Assembly: GCA_002373995.1 (NCBI GenBank)
Contig: DFLB01000048.1
Coordinates: forward strand, 25,785-89,784
Source: Bacteroidales bacterium UBA3630
GTDB lineage: Bacteria > Bacteroidota > Bacteroidia > Bacteroidales > P3
DNA length: 64,000 bases
Direction of reading: 5' to 3'
A program made the translations under genes and the position numbers. Below are positions 32,532-40,500 of this stretch, piece by piece. Numbering within the stretch: the stretch's first letter is position 1; every line of letters begins with the position of its first letter. The notes under the pieces are model-generated. The model saw only the letters and a list, made by a program, of their open reading frames with translations, had not been told where the DNA came from and did not search any database.

Positions 32532-33385
32532 ACCGTATCCATGAAAGTGCGTTGCACGCGGTTGAAGACCACGATCCCTACCGAAAGCAGCACCACCATG
32601 AAGGCGAAGCTGTAGCCCAGCAGCCCCCAGCTGAACTGTCCCTCGCCGAGGAAGCCATACTTGAAGGCCTCCACGATGCCTGTCAAGGGGTTGAGGCTCA
32701 TGACGAAGCGCAGCTTCTCGTTGGTGATGGTGCTCAGGGGGTAGATGACAGGCGTGGCATACATCCATAGCCTGACGAAGTAGTCGAGCAACAGCGACAT
32801 ATCGCGGTATTTGGTCGTCATGCTCGAGAAGAGGACTCCGAACCCCAGGGCTAAGCCCGCCAACATCAGCACCAGCACCGGCAAGAGCAGGGCATACCAG
32901 TTGGTGTGTATCTGGCCTGGAATGATGAAGATCTGGTAGATGGCGTAGACAACCAGAAACAAGCCAAACTGTATGCCGAACCGCAGCAGATTGCTGATGA
33001 CTGTCGAGAGGGGTACTATCATCCTCGGAAAGTATACTTTGCCAAAGATGCTGGCATTGGCTGTGAAGGTGTTAGAGGTCTTGGTAAGGCAATCGTTGAA
33101 ATACTGCCACAGGCAGATGCCGCTGAGGTAGAACAGCGGCTGTGGTAGACCGTCGGTGGGTATCTTGGCGATGCCGCCAAAGACCACCATGTACATGATG
33201 ACCGTCATGGCGGGCTGGATGATGTACCATAACGGGCCGAGGATGGTCTGCTTGTATTGTGTGGTGATATTTCTCTTGACGAAGAGGTTGCACAGGTCGC
33301 GGTATCTCCATAGCTCTTTCAGGTCTACCCGCAGCAGCCCTTCTTTGGGTTTGATGACGGTTGTCCAGTCGTCGTTCTCTTTCAT
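32528..33385 (-). CDS. wzm: Wzm-like ABC-2 polysaccharide export permease
   Basis: This 285-residue inner-membrane protein has about six membrane segments. LWRYRDLCNLFVKRNITTQY (an amphipathic N-terminal segment), QTILGPLWYIIQPAMTVIMYM and the C-terminal YPLSTI and LNPLTGIVEAFKYGFLG are typical of the Wzm/TagG/KpsM family. It forms the channel partner of the Wzt-like ATPase. Both ends overlap neighbours by 4 nt (sugar transferase upstream, nucleotidyltransferase downstream), indicating translational coupling. Confidence 0.94.
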   Translation of the reverse strand: MKENDDWTTVIKPKEGLLRVDLKELWRYRDLCNLFVKRNITTQYKQTILGPLWYIIQPAMTVIMYMVVFGGIAKIPTDGLPQPLFYLSGICLWQYFNDCLTKTSNTFTANASIFGKVYFPRMIVPLSTVISNLLRFGIQFGLFLVVYAIYQIFIIPGQIHTNWYALLLPVLVLMLAGLALGFGVLFSSMTTKYRDMSLLLDYFVRLWMYATPVIYPLSTITNEKLRFVMSLNPLTGIVEAFKYGFLGEGQFSWGLLGYSFAFMVVLLSVGIVVFNRVQRTFMDTV

Positions 33386-34551
33386 GCTGAGTGTTTTTTA
33401 TGGAAAAGTATATTGCCCACGATGCCCCAGAAGTAGCGCCAGTCTGTCTTGTGCGGTGCTTTCAGGTAGGCTTCGAGGTAGCGGCGTTCGCTTGCCTGCA
33501 CCTCGTCGAGGGTCTCGGGGGTATGCTCCTCGTAGTAGAACGGAGGCAGGAGGCCCGGCTTGGTGCGTATGCGCAGCGCCTGTACCTCGGGGCTGTAGAG
33601 GTTGAAATACTGCCGACTCAGCGGACGTACACCCACCAGTTTGAGGTCGCCACGCAGCAGGTTCCACACCATCGGCAGCTCGTCGAGCCATACGCGCCGC
33701 AGCCATCGTCCCCAGAAATTGACGCGATAGTCGTCCTTGAATTTCCCGCCACGCTCCAGACTCTGGTAGTGGTAGATATAGGGCTGCACATATTCCGAGT
33801 AGGTGTACATCGTGCGGAATTTGTGTACCACGATGCTTTTGCCGCCAAGACCGATGCGTTTCAGGTGGATGATGGGCGACCCGGTGGGCGGCATATCGTC
33901 CACCGGCAACCCCACTTTGCGTGCCAGCACGAAGAACTCGCCCTGCCTGAAGCCCTCGTCTACCACTTCGAAACCGGCGCGGTATAGCCGTCCGATAATC
34001 TCAACCCGCGTGAAGGTGCGGCTCTTGCCGCCCGTCAGGGCGAAGTAGAGCTTGTGTGTCAGCCGTAGTTTTGGACACACGCGGTTCCACAGGTAGTCCC
34101 ACGCTACCACCACTTTGCGTATCCCCCACGGGTAGCGCTCTTCTATCAGCTTGCTCTTGAGGGCTGCCGTCATGGTGTGGCACCAGAGGTAGGCCCCCTC
34201 TTCGAGCGACTGATTGGCGGAGTAGAGGTAGTCGTCGAGCTTGTGGATGGTGTGTAGCGGCCGCGAGACGAAGGTCAACCTCGGATTGCGTCCGTCGAGG
34301 CGGTAGTGTAATGCTTCGGGCGTGTAGGTGGTGATGGGCACGATGGCAATGCGGGGCTCTGTCTCCTGCAGGGTGCGCAGGTACATGATGGTCTCCTTGT
34401 AGCCCATCTGCGACGTGGCCTCAAGGATACGGCGTACCTTTTCGCTCTGCACCTCGCTCGACACAATCTTTGCTCCACGGTCGCTGCCGGCCTCGGTGTA
34501 GCGTTGTGCAGGGTCTATCTCGTATTGTAGTCTGAAAAGCCCTTTCTTCAT
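33382..34551 (-). CDS. Sugar transferase (WcaJ/PglC-type catalytic domain) with atypical N-terminus
   Basis: This 389-residue protein is the likely initiating glycosyl-1-phosphate transferase. The C-terminal half has the bacterial sugar transferase motifs KRIGLGGKSIVVHKFRTMY (about 233-251), then FWGRWLRRVWLDELPMVWNL and LRGDLKLVGVRPLSRQYF. The N-terminal half (about 1-225) is not the usual membrane-spanning or flavodoxin-like part. The hydrophobic re-entrant helix that normally precedes the PxxFrQ.RvG segment is not evident; soluble-looking sequence is present instead (YLWCHTMTAALKSKLIEE, SRTFTRVEIIGRLYRAGFEV). How it reaches the lipid carrier is unclear. It overlaps wzm and upxY by 4 nt each. 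Confidence 0.85.
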   Translation of the reverse strand: MKKGLFRLQYEIDPAQRYTEAGSDRGAKIVSSEVQSEKVRRILEATSQMGYKETIMYLRTLQETEPRIAIVPITTYTPEALHYRLDGRNPRLTFVSRPLHTIHKLDDYLYSANQSLEEGAYLWCHTMTAALKSKLIEERYPWGIRKVVVAWDYLWNRVCPKLRLTHKLYFALTGGKSRTFTRVEIIGRLYRAGFEVVDEGFRQGEFFVLARKVGLPVDDMPPTGSPIIHLKRIGLGGKSIVVHKFRTMYTYSEYVQPYIYHYQSLERGGKFKDDYRVNFWGRWLRRVWLDELPMVWNLLRGDLKLVGVRPLSRQYFNLYSPEVQALRIRTKPGLLPPFYYEEHTPETLDEVQASERRYLEAYLKAPHKTDWRYFWGIVGNILFHKKHSA

Positions 34552-35027
34552 TGTGCCACTTTCTTTAGCAGGGATGGGTGGATGTATGTTGTGGCTACGG
34601 CGACAATGCCGCTGATGGTCACTACCAGACGGCGGTCGCGTTTGATGCGCTTGATATGGCCTTCGGCTCCTTTGAAGGGCCCGCCTGTCACCACTACGCG
34701 GTCGCCCTCGTGGTATGCCGGCCGGTCGTCGCCCAGCAGTTCCAGCCCTTCACGGCCTGCCGTGACCACAAAGCGGAATACCTCCATCTCGTGGTCGCTG
34801 ATGGTGGCCGGCCGTCGGCTGTCGAGGCGGCGGTAGAGCCAGGCCTGCTGCCAGTGGTCGTCGGCCATCCGCAGTACCGTCTCTTCGGTGCTGCGCACAA
34901 AGAGCAGCGACTTGATGACGTCCGTCGGCGCGAAGAACTCTATCCCCCGCTCCTTGCATACGGCTATCAGCGGCTGCACTTTGTTGTAGAACACCTTCAT
35001 GGCGTACCAATGTTCTTCGTTCGTCAT
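34548..35027 (-). CDS. upxY: UpxY-like NusG-family transcription antiterminator
   Basis: This 159-residue protein has an N-terminal NGN domain (HWYAMKVFYNKVQPL, FFAPTDVIKSLLFVRST) and a C-terminal KOW domain (EGDRVVVTGGPFKGAEGHIKRIKRDRRLVVTI). In Bacteroides, UpxY proteins are encoded first in each capsule operon and prevent premature termination in its leader. The same position here, first gene of a locus about 35 kb long, supports that role. No UpxZ-like inhibitor gene follows; the sugar transferase begins inside the upxY stop (ATGA overlap). A purine-rich ribosome-binding region (GGAGGAGAGGGAG) lies about 10 nt before the start. Confidence 0.92.
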   Translation of the reverse strand: MTNEEHWYAMKVFYNKVQPLIAVCKERGIEFFAPTDVIKSLLFVRSTEETVLRMADDHWQQAWLYRRLDSRRPATISDHEMEVFRFVVTAGREGLELLGDDRPAYHEGDRVVVTGGPFKGAEGHIKRIKRDRRLVVTISGIVAVATTYIHPSLLKKVAQ

Positions 35028-35189
35028 AGCGCAATTCTCCCTCTCCTCCAGCGCATTGCGTGGAGTGCTTCGGGGTTCGTCAGCGGGCTTGGATGGTCTG
35101 ACCTTCGGATGCTCCTATCGCAGGAGTATTGCCGCAACCCTTTGTCTATCAGGCGCAAGCGGTATGTCGCGTGCGCGCGATAGATGTTG
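35028..35189 (-). promoter_or_regulatory. Transcribed leader of the polysaccharide operon
   Basis: About 155 nt lie between the predicted transcription start (near 35183) and the upxY start codon. The leader RNA can form small hairpins, for example CTCCTGCGATAGGAG near 35125-35140. In Bacteroides the UpxY leader contains the pause or termination site on which UpxY acts; by analogy this may be such a site. No coding content is recognised. Confidence 0.5.
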
Positions 35190-35221
35190 CAAAGATATAA
35201 AAAAATTCATACCCTGCCAAA
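35190..35221 (-). promoter_or_regulatory. Predicted promoter of the polysaccharide operon
   Basis: On the minus strand there is TTTG (35221-35218), a 20-nt spacer and TATCTTTG (35197-35190). This matches the Bacteroidota housekeeping pattern TTTG-N19/20-TAnnTTTG. The -33 element lies inside the terminator hairpin of the preceding peptidase gene. No inverted repeats typical of invertible capsule promoters are seen around it. Confidence 0.8.
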
Positions 35222-35241
35222 TATTTTTGGCGGGGTATGAA
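35206..35241 (-). terminator. Intrinsic terminator of the peptidase gene, overlapping a promoter
   Basis: A 16-bp stem (TTCATACCCYGCCAAA with its partner, one G-T pair) and a 4-nt loop are followed on the minus strand by a run of seven T. It lies 32 nt after the peptidase stop codon and covers the -33 box of the downstream promoter. Confidence 0.9.
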
Positions 35242-35273
35242 AAAAGCGTTGTCGGCGCTGTAGGTCGGTCGTT

Positions 35274-36920
35274 TTAGAGCCCCAGCACGTCGGCACCTTG
35301 GCGATAGACGATGTCGCGCGGGATATTGGCATCGCGGATGGCATCGAGGTCGGCCTGCAACTCGCTGCTTATCTTGCCGTTGCGGTCGCTGTAGGCTTTG
35401 GCGGCGGCAGCGTCGCCCTCGCCTTCCATGGCGATGATGATGGCGGCCCAGCCGCGGGCGGCCTCGCGAGCCTTGTCCACGTCGATGACGTACTTGCCGT
35501 CTGCGTTGCGCGTGAAGGCTCCGTGCTCCTTGAAGTAGTTGTAGCACATGATGTTGGCCACACCGTGGGCTTCGGTGGCGCCGAAGCGTACGCTGCGCAG
35601 GATGCCGGCAATGAAGGTGATATAGTTCTGTGCCACGGTGGTGTTGGTGATCTCGCCGCGCTCGATGAGCTGTTCGGTGAGGAACAGGCCGCAGACGTCA
35701 GCCTTGGCCTCCTCCCAGGCGCTGTATTGTGCACCGAGGGCCTGGCGGCAGGGGATGCCGGTGTTGACGGTGTTCTTGATGCCCAGTCCGTGGGCCACCT
35801 CGTGGTAGCAGGTGTTGCCGAAGAAGGCGTTGAAGGTCACGCTGTCCACCTGTTCGGGGCAGAGCATCAGGCCGGCGATGGGCACCATGATGTTGTCGAA
35901 CTTGGCTTGCATGGCGTTCTTCAGCTGCAGGCGGCGGCTGCCTTTGGCCAGCTGCACGCGCTCGTCGTTGGGCAGGTTGATGGCGATGGTCTTCGAGCCA
36001 GCGTTGCAGTCGCCGGCATAGTAGACCACGTCGTAGACGTTGATGTCGCAGTCGGTGCCGGGGACCTCTTTCTTATACTTGGGGTCGCAGGGCAGGAGTT
36101 TCTGCATCTCGGGCAGCATGGCGGCGAACTTGCTCAGGTCGTTGCTCCACTGCTCGTCTTTGACCAGCACGAAGGCCTCGTGCGAGCACTTCAGGCCGTT
36201 GATGCCGTCGTCGTAGTTCTCGATGGGGCCCACCACGAAGTCGAGCTTGCTGTCTTTCATGTCCATCCACACCATGTCGCTCTCGAAGTAGTCGTCCGTG
36301 CGGAAGGCCTCGCGGCGGGCTTCGAGGTATTTCTTAAGACCAGGGTTTTCGGCCAGCGAGATGGCTCGCTCGAGGAGGGCGTCGACTTTGACGAGCTCCC
36401 CTTTGTAGGCCTCGTGGTAGGGCAGGACGTAGAGCGAGCCGTTGTCGGCGCGGCGGATGACGCTGTACTGGTCATCCTTCAGCGGGTCTTCCAGGGCGGC
36501 AAACTCCTCGGCCGTCATGTCCTGCGGGTAGAAGTTGCACCCCAGCGGGCGCTCGCCATAGCCGGGCAGGAAGGGCTTCTCGGAGTCCAGACGGTCCCAG
36601 GCGCCGTACTGTATGCGGGCAAAAGCGCGCATGGCGGGGTCGCACAGCGTGTCGAGGCTCTCGCGGTTGGCGTAGCCGAAGTACTCGTCCCAGTAGATTT
36701 CGTCCATCACCTGGCCTATCTCGATGAAAATCTTCACCAGCTCCTTCTCCTTGGGCGAGAGGGTGGCGATGAGGTCAGAGCGGAGTTCGAACTCGGCATA
36801 CTCGTTCACTTTCTGTTGAATTTCGGGATCGGGGGTGCAGTCTTTGACCGTTTTCTTCCCCTGGCAACCCGCGGCCAAAATCATTGTCGCGGCCATAAGG
36901 CATGTAATTAACTTTTTCAT
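35274..36920 (-). CDS. M49-like zinc metallopeptidase lipoprotein
   Basis: This 548-residue protein begins MKKLITCLMAATMILAAGC with a lipobox cysteine at residue 19, so it should be exported and lipid-anchored. The start at 36920 is chosen because the upstream ATG (36965) would spoil the signal peptide. The zinc site is HEVAHG (about residue 373) with EEAKADV about 30 residues later, the pattern of M49 (dipeptidyl peptidase III-like) enzymes, although M49 usually has HExxxH. It would cleave short peptides in the periplasm or at the surface. It has its own terminator and appears independent of the polysaccharide operon. Confidence 0.8.
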   Translation of the reverse strand: MKKLITCLMAATMILAAGCQGKKTVKDCTPDPEIQQKVNEYAEFELRSDLIATLSPKEKELVKIFIEIGQVMDEIYWDEYFGYANRESLDTLCDPAMRAFARIQYGAWDRLDSEKPFLPGYGERPLGCNFYPQDMTAEEFAALEDPLKDDQYSVIRRADNGSLYVLPYHEAYKGELVKVDALLERAISLAENPGLKKYLEARREAFRTDDYFESDMVWMDMKDSKLDFVVGPIENYDDGINGLKCSHEAFVLVKDEQWSNDLSKFAAMLPEMQKLLPCDPKYKKEVPGTDCDINVYDVVYYAGDCNAGSKTIAINLPNDERVQLAKGSRRLQLKNAMQAKFDNIMVPIAGLMLCPEQVDSVTFNAFFGNTCYHEVAHGLGIKNTVNTGIPCRQALGAQYSAWEEAKADVCGLFLTEQLIERGEITNTTVAQNYITFIAGILRSVRFGATEAHGVANIMCYNYFKEHGAFTRNADGKYVIDVDKAREAARGWAAIIIAMEGEGDAAAAKAYSDRNGKISSELQADLDAIRDANIPRDIVYRQGADVLGL

Positions 36921-36962
36921 TATTAGAATGTTTTGGATATTTGTCTCCTGCTTACGTTGAGG

Positions 36963-36970
36963 CAAAAATA
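36963..36970 (-). promoter_or_regulatory. Possible -7 box of the peptidase gene
   Basis: The minus strand reads TATTTTTG, fitting TAnnTTTG, about 43 nt before the start codon. No convincing -33 element is found at 19-20 nt. It lies back to back with the tRNA promoter. Confidence 0.45.
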
Positions 36971-36978
36971 CATTTTTT

Positions 36979-37008
36979 TTGCCAATTGTGAAAAAAGTAG
37001 TACTTTTG
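36979..37008 (+). promoter_or_regulatory. Predicted promoter of tRNA-Ser
   Basis: TTG at 36979-36981, a 19-nt spacer, then TACTTTTG at 37001-37008. The tRNA begins 12 nt downstream. It fits the Bacteroidota promoter pattern well. Confidence 0.82.
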
Positions 37009-37019
37009 CACCCGATTTC

Positions 37020-37107
37020 GGAAAGGTGCTCGAGTGGTTGAAGAGGCCCGCCTGGAAAGCGAGTAAGCGTTAACAGCGCTTCAGGGGTTCGAATCCCCTC
37101 CTTTCCG
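37020..37107 (+). tRNA. tRNA-Ser (anticodon GGA)
   Basis: The acceptor stem is GGAAAGG with CCTTTCC and discriminator G. The anticodon loop CTGGAAA has GGA at 37054-37056. The long variable arm (GAGTAAGCGTTAACAGCGC region) is typical of serine tRNA. The T arm is GGGG-TTCGAAT-CCCC. The 3' CCA is not encoded. Confidence 0.96.
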
Positions 37108-37116
37108 CAAGCATGA

Positions 37117-37150
37117 GTGCCGCAGGTGTTTTGCCCTGCGGCACTTTTTC
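37117..37150 (+). terminator. Intrinsic terminator after tRNA-Ser
   Basis: Stem GTGCCGCAGG with CCCTGCGGCAC, loop TGTTTTG, followed by TTTTTCTTTT. It lies 9 nt after the tRNA end. Confidence 0.92.
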
Positions 37151-37166
37151 TTTTGCTTATCCTAAG

Positions 37167-37260
37167 CTCTTGGTCCGGGGATGGTCCGGGGATGGTCCGA
37201 TGGTGGTCCGGTGGTGGTCCGATGGTTTGCGGAGGTGGAGCGTCGGGGCCCCGCAGGGCT
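37167..37260. repeat. TGGTCCG 11-bp array, copy A
   Basis: Five exact 11-bp units (37171-37225) have the core TGGTCCG and four variable bases. They are preceded by one CCTAAGC-type unit (37161-37170) and followed by a GC-rich tail (GCGGAGGTGGAGCG). It lies between the tRNA terminator and the promoter of the giant gene. Confidence 0.9.
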
Positions 37261-37315
37261 GTCGGCGAGGATGTTGGGGTGGCGAGGAAAATTTATCAAC
37301 AATGTGTTGAAAAAA

Positions 37316-37347
37316 TTTTGCCGTTCCAAATAATATGCTTACCTTTG
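37316..37347 (+). promoter_or_regulatory. Predicted promoter of the giant surface-protein gene
   Basis: TTTTG at 37316-37320, a 19-nt spacer, then TACCTTTG at 37340-37347. The expected start is near 37354, giving a leader of about 160 nt before the ATG at 37517. No riboswitch-like structure is obvious in the leader. Confidence 0.8.
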
Positions 37348-37516
37348 TAACTGGAAGCGAGCGGTTGACGGGGTGTTAATCTATTGAAATATAGTTCTCT
37401 GAGGAGTATTATGGTGCTGAATATCCATGTATTCCGGATGGCGTTTACTATCTTTTCACCCCCTCGCGCGAGCGATAACGAGAAGAAAAAAACAAGTATA
37501 ATAAAACACAATAACC

Positions 37517-40500
37517 ATGAAACAGAAGTATTCCCTCTGCGCTGTCATCATGTTGATGGCCATGACGTTTGCTATGGTGCCCTTGCGGGCGCAGAATACG
37601 CCGCCTTCGTGCACAGTGACGCTCACTATGCACGACTCGTATGGCGACGGGTGGAACGGAGCCCAGCTGGAGGTCTACCAGTACGACACCATCGTGGGTG
37701 TCTATACCTTTGACGGCGGCCGCGAGGCGGTGCAGACCCTCATGCTGGCTGCCGACGAGGTGCGTCTGCTCTGGCGGCGCGGGCAATATGATGACGAGTG
37801 TTCGTTCGCCTTCGTCGATGCCGACGACAATGTGCTCTTCTCCCGCGAGGGAGGAAGCATGGAGTATGGCGAAACGGGCGACACGCTCGGCCTCGGAACC
37901 TTCGTCAGCAACTGCCCCAGCTGCCTCAAACCCACAGGCTTGCGCCTGACCAGCGTCGCAGCGGGCAGCCTCGGCGTGGCCTGGGACCAGCGCGACGGCG
38001 TGCAATGGCAGACCCTCTGCGTGCCTCACGGTTTCGATCCGTCGGCCGCCGCCGCATCGTTGCAGAGCGCCAACACGCTGACGGTCGACAACTTGCAGCC
38101 CAACACGGCCTACGACTTTTATGTGCGCACCGTCTGCAGCGAGGGCGACACGAGCCGCTACGCTGTGCGCAGCTTCGTGACGGCCGACTTAGCCGAGGGA
38201 TGCCCCTACACCATGGTGCTTACCGACGAATACAGCAACGCCTTCTCGGGATGGAAGGTGCTGGTGTGCCACGCCTCCGGCGTGGCGATGGACACGCTGC
38301 GCTTCCCCGACATGCCGGCCGACTATCGTCGCTACGAGCAGACCATCAGCCACAGCCCCCAAAGGCTCTACCTCAAGGTGGTGCCGGGCAACACCAACAC
38401 GTGGTACGGTGCCCTGAGCCTGACGGTTGTTGACGCCAACGGCGACACGGTGCGTATGTACACCTTCGACACCTTCGACCTCAGCGCCGAATACTTCGAC
38501 AGCATCGACTACACCTGCCCCACCTGCATCGCCCCGGCACCTGTGGCCGAGGCTCTCGACTCGACGCGTGTGCGCCTGAGCTGGAGCAGCACCGGCGCCG
38601 AGCGCTACCTGGTTGAATACGGGACGCACAACAACGACACCGTGACGCGTGTCATGGTGATGGACACCTTCTTGATAATCGACGACCTTTTCAGTGGGGT
38701 AATCTATGATGCCCGTGTGGGCGGTGTGTGCGCCGGCGAGGATACCTCCTCTTTCCGCCGTGTGGTATTCTCCCCCGCCAGGGGCATCATCCATAGAATC
38801 TATGTCAACCAAGGCAAGAACGATGCCGTCGACGGTACATCGTGGGCGACGGCGTTCCACAGCGTCGACGAGGCACAGCTGTGTGCCGACGAGCAGGGCC
38901 GTCTCTACGGCAACCACCCCGACATCTGGGTGGCCGAGGGTACCTACTACGGCAACCTGCAGGTCTATCCCTCGCAGCACCTCTATGGCGGCTTCGTGGG
39001 CGACGAGCCCGACAACTATGATGTCAGCCAGCGCGACTGGAGGACCCACCACTCTGTCCTCGACGGCTCGTGGAACGGCGCTTGCCTGACGCAGGCCGAG
39101 CCCTTCACCGCCGCCACGCAGACCGTCTTCGACGGCTTCATCATTGGTGGCGGTCAGGTGTCGAACGGCACCGGTGGTGTCAGCCTCAAGGCCCACACCG
39201 TGCTGCGCAACTGCATCATCGAGAACAGCCGCAGCAACGGCATGACCGGCCACGGCCTGATGAGCATCGAGGGCGACCCTGACGACGTGATTACCGCCGT
39301 CGAGAACTGCACCATGCAGTATGGCAACAGCTTCGGCAGTGTCATCTATGTGGAGAACGCACGCATCGACAACAGCCTCATCTTCCGCAACACCACAGCG
39401 ACGGCCGCTGTCGAGCTGAGCGTGGGCGGTGCCTTGCGCCACTGCGATGTGGTCGTGAACGACCTTTTCGACTACGGCAACACCAACGCCGTCAAGCTCT
39501 CCGGCAGCGGCGCTACGGTGGTGAACAGCATCGTGGCCCAGAACGCGCTGCGCAACAGCAACACCGGCGTGACGAGTTATATGACTGCTGGCCTGGTGAA
39601 CACCTTTGACGGGGTCAGCTACAGCGCCCTCAACGGTGCTGTCAGCGGCACGGGCAATATCAGTGTCGATACCCTCAACGCCGGCAGCGACGCTCAGCAG
39701 AACTACCTCAACTTTGTCCTGCCTGCAGAAGACGACTACCGGTTGAACCGCGGTTCGGCCGCCATCGACGCCGGCACATCGCTGGCAGGCCTGTCAGCCA
39801 CCGACCTCGGCGGCAATGCCCGCGTCTACGGCGACGCTCCCGACATGGGGTGCTTCGAGAACGACGGCACCCTCTTCTGCCTCACACCGACAAACTTGGC
39901 GGCCCGCGTGACCGAGCCAGGCTCGGTGCGCCTCATATGGTCGGAGGCGATGGTCGACTCCTACGAGGTGAGCTACAAGACGGTCGACGCCAACGACTGG
40001 ATGACGGTCGACAACCTGTCAGCCGCAGACTATGTGCTTGGCGGACTGGCAGAATATACAAACTATATGGTTCGTGTGCGCGCGGTATGCGGCGGTGCTC
40101 CCACTGGATACAGCGATACCGTGATGTTCAACAGCGGCTGCCGAAACCCCATCGAGAGCGTCACCTTGGGTAATTACAACTATTCCTACAACAGTTGGTC
40201 GCAGGTGCCTGTCAACATGAGATATCCCTATTCTGGCAGCTACATTCTCGTCAAAGCGTCGGAACTGGGCGGTGAGTCGCGCACCATCGATACCATTGCA
40301 TTCCGCTACACCAGCGGCAGTACGGAGAACCGCTACTGGCGCATTGCCATCGCCGCCACAAGCGTTGACAATCTCACCACTGAGGCCCTCGGCGCAATTG
40401 ACAGCGGAGCGGTGCAGGAGGTCTTTGAGGGCAACTATAGCTTCACCGGCAATGGGTGGATGAGAATGCCCCTCCAGCAGCCCTACGAGTACGACGGCCA

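Noticed and set aside
35190..35241. Inverted repeat near the operon promoter as an invertible-promoter site
   Set aside because: There is a single hairpin with a 4-nt loop and a T-run after it, that is, a terminator, not two separated recombination sites flanking the promoter. No invertase gene is nearby.
35298..36911. 537-codon plus-strand open frame opposite the peptidase
   Set aside because: Antisense shadow of a well-supported gene with signal peptide and zinc motif; composition (Val, Ala, Gly, His-rich) is typical of a shadow frame.
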